Positions 1-6,293 of a stretch of DNA of 13,902 nucleotides are shown here, one piece after another (positions within the stretch are counted from its first letter, which is position 1; every line of letters begins with the position of its first letter). Below the pieces are notes generated by a model. It saw nothing but the letters and a program-made list of their open reading frames with translations. It did not search any database and had not been told where the DNA came from. The stretch comes from Acidobacteriota bacterium (lineage in GTDB: Bacteria; Acidobacteriota; Vicinamibacteria; Vicinamibacterales; UBA823): the NCBI GenBank assembly GCA_003509065.1, contig DODG01000011.1, positions 2,586 to 16,487 on the forward strand. Direction: 5' to 3'. The translations under genes and the position numbers were made by a program.

Positions 1-391
1 ACTTTTATCGTCAGTGCTTGAAATTAAGAGACTAGAGTAATCGGTGAGAAATTGGAAATGTGAGGATATCCTACGGTTAGGTATGTGAGGACGTAATCGC
101 TCCTTTATTCGATCTTTCTGACCCATGTTTGTGTGAGCTCGACGTTATGATAAGTGGCCATTAATCAACTAGTTACGAGTTTGTTGCGATTTCTTGATTG
201 TGGAGAGTGAACATGTTGAATCAAGTTGGGTTGTCATAAATTTTTGGAATTCACTTTTAAAGTATGTCTTACTGCAGCACTATCGAACTCTTGGATTGCG
301 CACTGCGAATGTCGGGGAGTGTTTAAAAAACAAGAACGAGATAGGTTGTCGCTTGCTCTAGACTGGAATCAAGCGTAGACGAAATATCGTA
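1..391. other. gene-free left flank
   Basis: All forward frames hit stops within the first tens of bases and I see no protein, tRNA or rRNA signature here. The stretch is AT-rich and probably serves as the upstream region of the ketopantoate reductase-family gene. It contains a 7-bp inverted repeat, CTTGATT at 193-199 and AATCAAG at 219-225, and inside it the 8-bp palindrome AACATGTT at 210-217. Either could be a regulator site, but short dyads like these also arise by chance. A weak sigma70-like candidate lies at 231-260. Confidence 0.5.
231..260 (+). promoter_or_regulatory. weak sigma70-like promoter candidate upstream of panE
   Basis: TTGTCA (231-236) is separated by 18 nt from TTTTAA (255-260). 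The -35 is a good match and the -10 is poor. It would give a leader of about 125 nt before the ATG at 392. No better pair was found closer to the gene. Confidence 0.22.
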
Positions 392-1327
392 ATGACATCT
401 TTAAGTATTGCAATTTTAGGTTCCGGTGCAGTTGGTGGTTATTACGGAGCAAAACTAGCCAACGCAGGCCACAAAGTAACGTTTCTGGCTAGAGGGCCGC
501 ACCTGCAGGCTATTCGTGATAACGGATTAATGATCCGGAGTGTGCTCGGCGACTTGACTGTAAGAGCTGATGCGACTGATGACGCCTCTGAGGTTGGGCA
601 CGTTGACGTTGTCTTAGTCGCTGTTAAGACCTATGACAACAAGAGTGCGTTACCAATGTTAAAGGCAATGGTCGGATCGAATACGGTTGTTTTAACTCTA
701 CAGAACGGAGTCGATAGCGTAGATGAGATTGCTGATGTTATTGGTGAGGCACCAGTCCTTGGGGGTGCAACGTACATTGCAACAGCGGTAGTAAGCCCTG
801 GTTTAATTGAACAGACGGGAACCCATCGGCAGATTGTCTTCGGTGAAGTCTTCGGAGAACGTAACAATTTATCTAAGCGGGTTGAAAATCTTTCCAGACT
901 TCTTATAGAAGCGGAAATAGAAGTGGAAGCGGTCAAAGATGCGCGTGTACAATTGTGGGAAAAGCTGATTTACCTCTCGCCGTTTGCAGGTTTCACCGGA
1001 GCGAGCAGGTTGCCCACCGGACCAGTGTGGACTGATCCGGAAATCCGCGGGCTTTTCATGGACGCTGTCGGGGAGGTAGAGCAAGTCGCCCGCGCTCATG
1101 ACATACCAGTCAGCGACATTATTCGGCAAAAGATTATTGATTACATGGATAGTATTCCTGGTGCGACCCGTTCTTCACTCCTTATTGACCTTTCACAAGG
1201 CAAGCGTCTTGAAGTTGATGCGTTGCTCGGTTCAGTGATGCGTCGTGGCCGCAAGGTTGGCGTAGCGACTCCCGTCACGTCGGCCCTGTACGCTGTACTC
1301 AAGCCGCACGCTGGAGGTCGGGACTAG
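392..1327 (+). CDS. panE: 2-dehydropantoate 2-reductase family protein (ketopantoate reductase)
   Basis: The family reduces 2-dehydropantoate to pantoate with NADPH in the cytosol, a step of pantothenate and CoA synthesis. The 311-residue product has the family's usual length. An N-terminal Rossmann motif GSGAVGG lies at residues 10-16 and AVKTYD at 77-82. The LQNGV segment has Asn105, and WEK places the likely catalytic lysine at 191. The C-terminal signature SSLLIDLSQGKRLEVD (261-276) carries Glu274, matching the catalytic glutamate position. The start is the first ATG; the ribosome binding site is weak. It is followed after 9 nt by a TauE/SafE-type transporter gene, an arrangement that does not point to pantothenate synthesis. 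It may therefore be one of the many PanE paralogues acting on another 2-keto acid. The family is certain; the substrate is not. Confidence 0.85.
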   Translation: MTSLSIAILGSGAVGGYYGAKLANAGHKVTFLARGPHLQAIRDNGLMIRSVLGDLTVRADATDDASEVGHVDVVLVAVKTYDNKSALPMLKAMVGSNTVVLTLQNGVDSVDEIADVIGEAPVLGGATYIATAVVSPGLIEQTGTHRQIVFGEVFGERNNLSKRVENLSRLLIEAEIEVEAVKDARVQLWEKLIYLSPFAGFTGASRLPTGPVWTDPEIRGLFMDAVGEVEQVARAHDIPVSDIIRQKIIDYMDSIPGATRSSLLIDLSQGKRLEVDALLGSVMRRGRKVGVATPVTSALYAVLKPHAGGRD

Positions 1328-1336
1328 GGTAACTTC

Positions 1337-2155
1337 TTGTTCGATTTCAATATTCTCATCATTACAGTTACCGGAGCTGTGGCTGGCTGCCTCGGCTCGT
1401 TGTTGGGGATCAGTGGCGGGATCTTCCTCGTGCCCTTCTTGATCCTTGCTCTTGAACTTCCAGTAAGGACAGCTGTTGCTATAAGTTTGATGACCGTCAT
1501 TGCTACGTCTAGCGTGGCGTCAGCAAACGAAGCTAGTCAGCGTCTACTGAATCTCCGACTTGGTATGTTGCTTCAACTTACTTCCACGGTTGGTGTATTA
1601 ACAGGTGGTCTGACCGCGATGGTGATATCAGAGCAGGCAGTGCTCAGGTTGTTCGCCATCATTTCTGTTGTCAGTGCCATCATTATTTTTAGTAGGCTTG
1701 GTCGGCGTAACGTCACACTCGATCCGGATGCGGATCCTGGACGCCTTGGGGGTCGGTTCTTTGAACAAGAAAGCGGTGGAGTGGTTACCTATCGGGTGCG
1801 ACGTGTTTGGCTTGGATTAGGGGTGTCTTTTATTGCAGGGAATTTAGCAAGCGTACTTGGTATTGGGGGTGGAATTATTACAGTGCCAGTTCTCAATGTC
1901 TGGTGCGGAGTGCCGATGCGCGTTGCGGCGGCAACGAGTGCTTTCCTCATTGGTATTACGGCGGTTGCTGCGATTCCAGCCTACTACGTAAGCGGCGACA
2001 TTGTAGCGTATTTATCGGCAGCTGCCGTCTTAGGAGTTCTCTTTGGTGCGCGAGTAGGTTTCTGGGTGGGTTCATGGAGCCGAGCTAAGTGGCTCAAGTT
2101 ACTGTTGGGAGTCACATTACTCGCGGTTTCAGCGTTCTTATTTGCAAGGCTGTGA
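1337..2155 (+). CDS. TauE/SafE family membrane transporter (sulfite/organosulfur exporter-like)
   Basis: An integral membrane protein of 272 residues, typical of the TauE/SafE family, whose members are linked to export of sulfite, sulfoacetate and related anions. The fold is an internal duplication that can be seen directly. The first half begins with a glycine-rich helix containing GISGG (24-28) followed by VP; the second repeats it with GIGGG (175-179) followed by IITVP. About eight hydrophobic segments are separated by one polar loop near residues 115-155. The start is TTG: an in-frame stop at 1325 rules out anything earlier, and AGGG at 1326-1329 gives 7-nt spacing. The next start candidate (GTG 1379) would cut into the first helix. 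It is preceded 9 nt upstream by panE and overlaps the DUF1634 gene. The transported substrate cannot be read from sequence. Confidence 0.88.
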   Translation: MFDFNILIITVTGAVAGCLGSLLGISGGIFLVPFLILALELPVRTAVAISLMTVIATSSVASANEASQRLLNLRLGMLLQLTSTVGVLTGGLTAMVISEQAVLRLFAIISVVSAIIIFSRLGRRNVTLDPDADPGRLGGRFFEQESGGVVTYRVRRVWLGLGVSFIAGNLASVLGIGGGIITVPVLNVWCGVPMRVAAATSAFLIGITAVAAIPAYYVSGDIVAYLSAAAVLGVLFGARVGFWVGSWSRAKWLKLLLGVTLLAVSAFLFARL

Positions 2156-2451
2156 TGTCTAAGATTAACGATACAAATCGGTTTGAAACCATTGTTAGTG
2201 CGGTTCTTCGGAACGGCATGAGCGTGGCCACGGCGTCCCTAGTGATCGGCCTTTTGTTTTGGATGTTCGGACTGTTCAACGTGGTGAGTGCAGGCCTGTT
2301 GCATGCTGGGTTGATCATTGTGGTGGGAATGCCGACCCTTCGAGCCTTATTGGCGTTCAGTCGATTCCTGCGGGCCGGCGAATGGTCGTTTGTTGCCATT
2401 ACCGCCGGTGTTTTTGCGATGCTCGTAACGTCGCTAGTGCTTGCGTTTTGA
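2155..2451 (+). CDS. DUF1634 small membrane protein, partner of the TauE/SafE transporter
   Basis: A 98-residue protein with three predicted membrane segments, roughly residues 24-44, 48-66 and 78-98. It matches the DUF1634 pattern: VLRNGM near the N terminus, then a GLIIVVGMPTLR stretch with Pro60 and Arg63 entering the second helix, then a charged turn before the last helix. The ATG shares its A with the stop of the upstream gene (TGATG), so the two are probably translationally coupled. A longer in-frame start at 2089 would overlap the transporter by 67 nt and is unlikely. DUF1634 genes often sit beside TauE/SafE genes, which supports a role as an accessory subunit, but no biochemical function is known to me. 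It ends 10 nt before the convergent Smr gene. Confidence 0.8.
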   Translation: MSKINDTNRFETIVSAVLRNGMSVATASLVIGLLFWMFGLFNVVSAGLLHAGLIIVVGMPTLRALLAFSRFLRAGEWSFVAITAGVFAMLVTSLVLAF

Positions 2452-2461
2452 GATTGGAAAC

Positions 2462-2758
2462 CTACTCTGTGCCAGATGGGTGCAAAATGACGACAGTCGC
2501 ACCCAGATGTGATTCAGGGGCATCGTGGAAGGATCGGACGGAGGGGTTACGATCCAACACGGCTTGGACAATTCCTCGTTGTACGCCAATGCCGCGACCA
2601 TGGATGAGACGAATCTCGACAAAACCCGCTGCTTGAGACTCTTTTAGGTACTCTCTGACGACGGAACGAATATCACTTGGAGCAAACATGTGCAAATCCA
2701 GGGTCCCATCAATTGGCACCTGATGAGGCCGCGCTTCCCTTGTTTCTGAATCTGCCAT
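2462..2758 (-). CDS. stand-alone Smr-domain protein
   Basis: A 98-residue protein that is essentially one Smr (small MutS-related) domain. The LDLH motif is at residues 20-23 and the IHGRGIGVQR motif at 52-61, followed by a C-terminal GATVVIL strand (about 87-93). Smr domains are nucleases or nucleic-acid binders; in MutS2 and SmrB they act at collided ribosomes or on branched nucleic acids. Here there is no MutS core or long N-terminal extension, so partner and substrate are unknown. The ATG has a good AGGA ribosome site (plus-strand 2765-2768, 6-nt spacing). It lies 43 nt downstream of queF on the same strand, and the two are probably co-transcribed. Confidence 0.85.
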   Translation of the reverse strand: MADSETREARPHQVPIDGTLDLHMFAPSDIRSVVREYLKESQAAGFVEIRLIHGRGIGVQRGIVQAVLDRNPSVRSFHDAPESHLGATVVILHPSGTE

Positions 2759-2801
2759 CTGTGTTCCTAAGGGTAATTATCAGTTCGCAGGATGTCGGTT
2801 A

Positions 2802-3164
2802 CTAGCCGTCCAGCCCGCCTTGGGCTACATATCGCGCACTTACCGACGTGGTCAGACCGCCACGGACTGAGAACTCACCGATAACAACCATGCGGCGAGG
2901 CTGGCAGGCTGCCACAAGATCGTCCAAGATTTGGTTAGTGGCGGCTTCATAAAAAATTCCACGGTTCCGGTACTCGATGAGGTAGTATTTCAACGCCTTC
3001 AGTTCTATGCAGCGTTGGTCAGGGCTGTAGGTAATGGTAATTTTGCCGAAATCCGGAAGTCCGGTCTTTGGACAGACGGATGTAAACTCAGGGCACCGGA
3101 TAACAATTTCATAATCACGCTCCGGCCTGGGGTTGGGGAAGGTCTCAATAGGTGAATCCGGCAT
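2802..3164 (-). CDS. queF: NADPH-dependent 7-cyano-7-deazaguanine (preQ0) reductase QueF
   Basis: QueF reduces the nitrile of preQ0 to the amine preQ1, a step towards queuosine in the wobble position of tRNAs. The 120-residue protein is of the short unimodular type. [16 protein letters not shown] (25-40) supplies the covalent nucleophile Cys31 and the proton-relay Asp38. The QueF signature ELKALKYYL is at 54-62 with Glu73 (FYE) following, and the C-terminal RGGL strand is present. It lacks the N-terminal extension of about 30 residues seen in the Bacillus enzyme, but no upstream in-frame ATG exists, so the start at 3164 stands. A TAAAAT element 7 nt before the ATG suggests a very short or absent leader. 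Smr follows in the same direction. Confidence 0.93.
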   Translation of the reverse strand: MPDSPIETFPNPRPERDYEIVIRCPEFTSVCPKTGLPDFGKITITYSPDQRCIELKALKYYLIEYRNRGIFYEAATNQILDDLVAACQPRRMVVIGEFSVRGGLTTSVSARYVAQGGLDG

Positions 3165-3220
3165 AATAGAGATTTTATCATTGTCTTGGGATAACGTATG
3201 TAGAGCTCGGATGCGTATTA

Positions 3221-3249
3221 TTGACAGACGAACGTCTACGATCTAGCAT
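3221..3249 (+). promoter_or_regulatory. sigma70-type promoter for the HU-like gene, with dyad in the spacer
   Basis: A perfect -35 TTGACA (3221-3226) is followed after 17 nt by TAGCAT (3244-3249), four of six matches to TATAAT. The expected transcript starts near 3256, giving a leader of about 85 nt before the chosen start at 3341. AGACG-AA-CGTCT (3226-3237), a perfect 5-bp dyad with a 2-nt centre, begins at the last base of the -35 and fills the upstream spacer, where a bound regulator would block polymerase. Confidence 0.62.
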
Positions 3250-3327
3250 ACGGGCGTTTTTGATTGGTTCCGCAACTGCCGCCGGCGCGCGCGGTGGTGA
3301 CCGGATGTAACAGGCGCGCTTGAAGTC

Positions 3328-3334
3328 AGGGAGG
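3328..3334 (+). promoter_or_regulatory. ribosome binding site that fixes the HU-like start
   Basis: AGGGAGG directly abuts the ATG at 3335 but is 6 nt from the ATG at 3341. The second is the properly spaced start. The in-frame TTG at 3320 lies upstream of this site and is unlikely to be used. Confidence 0.65.
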
Positions 3335-3340
3335 ATGCCG

Positions 3341-3637
3341 ATGGCCGAAGGCAAGAGAATGAGTAAGTCTGAACTGTTCTCACATTTTGCTGAGAAGTTT
3401 GATATGAAACGTTCTCAAGCGCGTGATTTTTTTGACGAGTTAAACGACTTGGCAGAGAAGGAACTGATGCGCGCGGGTGAGTTTGTTTTGCCCGGAATGG
3501 GAAAATTTGTTAAACAGAATCGTAAAGCTCGCCAGGGTCGTAATCCGGCCACCGGTGAGACAATTCAGATTCCAGCGAAGACCGTTGTTAAGGCGAGGAT
3601 TGCCAAGGCGTTGAAGGACGCGGTTCTACCTAAGTAA
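3341..3637 (+). CDS. HU/IHF-family DNA-binding protein
   Basis: A small nucleoid protein of 98 residues that probably binds and bends DNA as a dimer. After a short basic N terminus come two helices (about residues 7-45, MSKSELFSHFAEKF onward). The conserved GMGKF turn follows, then the arm region RKARQGRNPATGETIQIPA, which carries the HU signature, including the proline that intercalates DNA. The tail reads KTVVKARIAKALKDAV instead of the common KVPKFKPGKALK form; I associate this variant with Acidobacteriota and some other phyla. It has its own promoter and is followed by a strong hairpin, so it looks monocistronic. It is divergent from queF. Confidence 0.88.
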   Translation: MAEGKRMSKSELFSHFAEKFDMKRSQARDFFDELNDLAEKELMRAGEFVLPGMGKFVKQNRKARQGRNPATGETIQIPAKTVVKARIAKALKDAVLPK

Positions 3638-3674
3638 ATATTAGGGTAAACCGGTATTTCAGATAGTTTCACTG

Positions 3675-3698
3675 CACAGACGCCTTGAGGCGTCTGTG
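3675..3698 (+). terminator. strong hairpin downstream of the HU-like gene (terminator-like, no T-run)
   Basis: CACAGACGCC and GGCGTCTGTG form a perfect 10-bp stem closed by the loop TTGA. It begins 37 nt after the HU stop codon, where a terminator would be expected. The usual run of Ts is missing on both sides, so it may be a processing or mRNA-stabilising stem, or a protein-binding palindrome. Confidence 0.42.
3679..3690 (+). repeat. 12-nt direct repeat, copy 1 (copy 2 at 3750-3761)
   Basis: GACGCCTTGAGG occurs at 3679-3690, as the left arm, loop and start of the right arm of the hairpin, and again exactly at 3750-3761, 71 nt downstream. The second copy lacks the full complementary arm. Confidence 0.55.
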
Positions 3699-3749
3699 TC
3701 GTGGCTGGAAAAATGACTTCCGATGGTGGTCGGCTGGGGGTTAGTGCCT

Positions 3750-3761
3750 GACGCCTTGAGG
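3750..3761 (+). repeat. 12-nt direct repeat, copy 2
   Basis: An exact copy of GACGCCTTGAGG from 3679-3690. Its GACGCC could pair in RNA with the GGCGTC of the upstream hairpin and so allow an alternative fold. Confidence 0.5.
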
Positions 3762-3855
3762 ATCTTATTGGGAGGCATCTGGATTCGCTAGCCTGATTTG
3801 TTCGCCTTGTAGTTCGAGTCATTTGTTCAGGCCTTCGAAGAGTTGTTGAGTGTGT

Positions 3856-3885
3856 CTGGCTGCGAGTTACCTGCTCGGCAGCCAG
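3856..3885 (+). other. strong hairpin in the lpd upstream region
   Basis: CTGGCTGC (3856-3863) pairs with GCAGCCAG (3878-3885), and the stem continues with GAG (3864-3866) and CTC (3874-3876) across a single bulged G at 3877. The loop is the 7-nt TTACCTG. No T-run follows, so it does not look like an intrinsic terminator. Confidence 0.5.
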
Positions 3886-4028
3886 CGCATTTGCTCTCGC
3901 ATCCAGTCGGTTAGCCTTGGTTATTTTCAAGGGACTAAACGTCGGATTATCTAACGACCAACACGCTCCAGTCTAATCGTGCCATTACAATCAAAACTGT
4001 ATTCCAGATTTTCTGGTGAGGATTCTGT

Positions 4029-5447
4029 GTGACGTCTGAATATGATGTTGTGATCGTCGGGGCCGGAACTGGCGGTTATGTTGCGGCCATTCGGGCCGCA
4101 CAGCTGGGTCAGCGGACTGCTGTCGTTGAGCAACACGTTGCTTTAGGTGGCACATGTTTGCATCGGGGATGCATCCCTACCAAAGCGCTTCTCGAGCATG
4201 CTCATGCCTTTAAGATTGTGCAGGATGCAAAGACGTGGGGTATTACCTTGGGAGAGGCGGCCGTCAGCATCGACATGAAACAGGTGCAGGCGAGGAAAAA
4301 CAGAATTATTAAGAATTTAAGTAAAGGGCTTGAATTCTTGTTCAAGAAGAACAAAATCGAGTGGATTCGAGGTTGTGGTCGACTTCTCGCGCCAGGTCGA
4401 TTGGAAGTAAATGACAACGGGACATCTAAGACCATCTCTGCTCGTGAAATTGTGCTTGCCACGGGTTCAACTCCACGTACGGTTCCGGGCATTGAGATTG
4501 ATCACCAGCGGATTATCACAAGTGATCAAGCGATGATGCTCGATCATGCGCCACCATCAATGATTATTCTTGGTAGTGGGGCTGTCGGTGTGGAATTCGC
4601 TTCAATTTTTCAACGGTTTGGAGTTGACGTGACATTAATCGAGATTATGGATCGACTCGTGCCACTCGAAGACGTGGCGGTCTCAAAGGAATTAGAGCGA
4701 TCGTTTCGTAAGCAGGGTATTCGCATACTTACTGATACCAAAGTGACAGCAGCTATGTCTGAGGCTGACCACGTTAGAGTGGAAGCTACTGGACCAAAGG
4801 GGGAAATTGAGCACTTTGAGGCCGCTTACTTACTCGTGGCAACCGGTCGTGGGCCTGTAACAAACAACCTTGTGGCCGATGATGTCGATCTAAAGCTTGA
4901 GCACGGTTTCATTCGTGTAGACGAATTGTACCGAACATCCGTGCAGGGTGTGTCTGCTGTGGGAGATGTGATCACTCTCGGTTGGCCTGGCCATCCGCAA
5001 CTGGCGCATCTGTCATCAGCGGAGGGTATCCTAGTGGCGGAACGGATTGCTGGTCGGAAGGTCACTCCGTTGAACTACGGTCACGTACCATCTTGTGTAT
5101 ATTGCGAGCCAGAAATCGGCAGCGTAGGGTTAACAGAAGAAGTGGCCATCCAACGTGGTCACCGTGTTCGGATTGGCACCTTCCCGTTCGGAGTGCTAGG
5201 ACGAGCCAAGATCTCAGGCGATACAGATGGGTTTGTAAAGATTGTGTCAGATGAGCAAGACGATAAGATTTTAGGTCTCCACATGATCGGACCACGCGCC
5301 ACCGAACTAATCGCAGAGGCAGCACTGGCGTTACGTATGGAGTGCACGAGTTTAGACCTTGGCCGTACAATTCACGCGCATCCAACGTTATCAGAAGCAA
5401 TTGCTGAAGCAGCACACGCGACCCATGGCGACGCAATTCATGCTTAG
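4029..5447 (+). CDS. lpdA: dihydrolipoyl dehydrogenase (E3)
   Basis: This FAD enzyme re-oxidises dihydrolipoyl groups with NAD+ in the pyruvate or 2-oxoglutarate dehydrogenase complexes or the glycine cleavage system. The 472 residues match the family. The FAD motif GAGTGG is at 11-16 and the redox disulfide in GGTCLHRGCIPTK (Cys43, Cys48). The NAD motif GSGAVG is at 182-187, the second FAD contact VGD at 311-313, and the catalytic pair in HAHPTLSE (His451, Glu456). The start is GTG with GGTGAGGA upstream (4015-4022, 6-nt spacing). No E1 or E2 genes are in the window. lipB follows 83 nt downstream, tying this E3 to lipoate supply. A structured 391-nt gap precedes it. Confidence 0.95.
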   Translation: MTSEYDVVIVGAGTGGYVAAIRAAQLGQRTAVVEQHVALGGTCLHRGCIPTKALLEHAHAFKIVQDAKTWGITLGEAAVSIDMKQVQARKNRIIKNLSKGLEFLFKKNKIEWIRGCGRLLAPGRLEVNDNGTSKTISAREIVLATGSTPRTVPGIEIDHQRIITSDQAMMLDHAPPSMIILGSGAVGVEFASIFQRFGVDVTLIEIMDRLVPLEDVAVSKELERSFRKQGIRILTDTKVTAAMSEADHVRVEATGPKGEIEHFEAAYLLVATGRGPVTNNLVADDVDLKLEHGFIRVDELYRTSVQGVSAVGDVITLGWPGHPQLAHLSSAEGILVAERIAGRKVTPLNYGHVPSCVYCEPEIGSVGLTEEVAIQRGHRVRIGTFPFGVLGRAKISGDTDGFVKIVSDEQDDKILGLHMIGPRATELIAEAALALRMECTSLDLGRTIHAHPTLSEAIAEAAHATHGDAIHA

Positions 5448-5477
5448 TAGCATCAATTTAGTTACCTGTATTAATGA

Positions 5478-5507
5478 TTGAGGTTTGAGTATTCGGCGCA
5501 ATATAGT
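5478..5507 (+). promoter_or_regulatory. possible promoter for lipB
   Basis: TTGAGG (5478-5483) is followed after 18 nt by TATAGT (5502-5507), a five-of-six -10. Transcription would start near 5514, giving a short leader before the TTG at 5531. lipB may also be read through from lpd. Confidence 0.38.
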
Positions 5508-5530
5508 GATACCGCAGATGGGTGAATTAA

Positions 5531-6217
5531 TTGTCTAAGAGCCCGCATGCAGTATTGGTAGAGGGAACTGGGACACTTGAGGTGCGTCGACTTGGTTGTG
5601 TTTCGTACAACGAAGCGCTTCTTTTGCAGCAACAGTTCGTGAAAGCTCGCCATGCAGGAGAAGTTCCAGATTTGCTTCTTCTTTTGCAGCATCCCCATGT
5701 GCTTACGATTGGTGCTGGTGCCCGTCACAGTCACGGAAATATTGTGGCGGACTCGACTACCTTGCAGGCTAAAGGTATACAAGTGGTCGAAGTGGGCCGA
5801 GGAGGCGATGTTACTTATCATGGCCCAGGGCAGTTAGTCGGTTACCCAATCGTTGACCTTCGGCCCGACCGATGCGACGTGCGTCGATACATGCGGGATC
5901 TTGAGGAAGTCATGATTCGGACAGCTGGAACGTTTGGGGTTACGGCCGAACGAGTTAGTGGTCTTACTGGTGTGTGGGTCGGCAATGCGAAACTAGGAGC
6001 TATAGGAGTCCGGATCTCAAAATGGATTACAAGTCATGGGTTCGCCTTCAACGTTATGACAGATCTTGAGTATTTCAATTTAATCGTGCCATGTGGCATC
6101 AAAGATCGTCCAGCGACTTCCTTGTCGGCATTACTGGGACGCATGGTTTCGGTAACCGAGGTTGAACAGGTTCTAACGGAACATTTTTCTGTTGTCTTCG
6201 ACCGCTCAGTTATCTAA
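5531..6217 (+). CDS. lipB: lipoyl(octanoyl) transferase LipB
   Basis: LipB moves octanoyl from acyl carrier protein to a lysine of lipoyl domains or the glycine cleavage H protein; LipA then inserts sulfur. The 228-residue product has the signature RGGDVTYHGPGQLVGYP (90-106), the lysine in NAKLGAIGVR (Lys154) and the catalytic cysteine in VPCGIKD (Cys188). The start is TTG with a modest GGTGA site upstream; the next candidate is TTG at codon 9, and no ATG lies near the N terminus. Its position after lpd gives a lipoyl-function pair. An exact 14-nt repeat in the gene (5618-5631 and 5678-5691) encodes LLLQ-like stretches in both copies. The next gene is convergent. Confidence 0.94.
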   Translation: MSKSPHAVLVEGTGTLEVRRLGCVSYNEALLLQQQFVKARHAGEVPDLLLLLQHPHVLTIGAGARHSHGNIVADSTTLQAKGIQVVEVGRGGDVTYHGPGQLVGYPIVDLRPDRCDVRRYMRDLEEVMIRTAGTFGVTAERVSGLTGVWVGNAKLGAIGVRISKWITSHGFAFNVMTDLEYFNLIVPCGIKDRPATSLSALLGRMVSVTEVEQVLTEHFSVVFDRSVI

Positions 6218-6293
6218 CTGCTACTGAATGACAGGTATATTCTGGTTAAGTCTAGCTGCCCTTAAGGTGCAATCTAGGGAATAAAGGTATCTA

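Larger units (their letters stand above)
3638..4028. other. 391-nt intergenic region with several strong dyads
   Basis: No credible gene lies here; the reading frame open on the minus strand has no family features. The region carries a perfect hairpin at 3675-3698, a second strong hairpin at 3856-3885, a third at 3911-3938 (TTAG-CCTTG pairing with CAAGG-GA-CTAA, a 2-nt bulge) and a small one at 4004-4016 (CCAGA-TTT-TCTGG) just before the lpd ribosome site. A 12-nt direct repeat links the first hairpin to 3750-3761. It could hold the HU terminator plus a structured leader or small RNA ahead of lpd. No known riboswitch class was recognised. Confidence 0.5.

Noticed and set aside
2259..2636. A 125-codon open frame on the plus strand across the DUF1634 and Smr genes
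   Set aside because: It crosses two well-supported genes in other frames and has Cys/Arg-rich content without family features.
3279..3297. GC-rich hairpin (CCGCC/GGTGG with a G-T pair) in the HU-like leader
   Set aside because: It is short and the sequence is a low-complexity GCGC run, so folding is ambiguous; not enough to call a regulatory element.
3320..3340. TTG at 3320 and ATG at 3335 as starts of the HU-like gene
   Set aside because: The AGGGAGG site at 3328-3334 lies downstream of the TTG and directly against the first ATG, so only the ATG at 3341 has proper spacing.
3565..3930. A 121-codon open frame on the minus strand between the HU-like gene and lpd
   Set aside because: It overlaps the end of the HU-like gene, has low-complexity Thr/Arg-rich content, no recognisable family, no ribosome site and would run through the 3675-3698 hairpin.
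5062..5436. A 124-codon open frame antisense to lpd
   Set aside because: It lies wholly inside a gene with every catalytic motif intact; its sequence shows no family features.
5618..5691. Exact 14-nt direct repeat in lipB (5618-5631 and 5678-5691)
   Set aside because: Both copies encode Leu/Gln-rich segments expected in LipB and the frame and motifs are intact. Chance or codon reuse explains it.
6244..6282. CCTTAAGG palindrome between the convergent lipB and dehydrogenase-like genes
   Set aside because: An 8-bp palindrome without room for a loop and without a T-run; it does not look like a terminator or a known operator.
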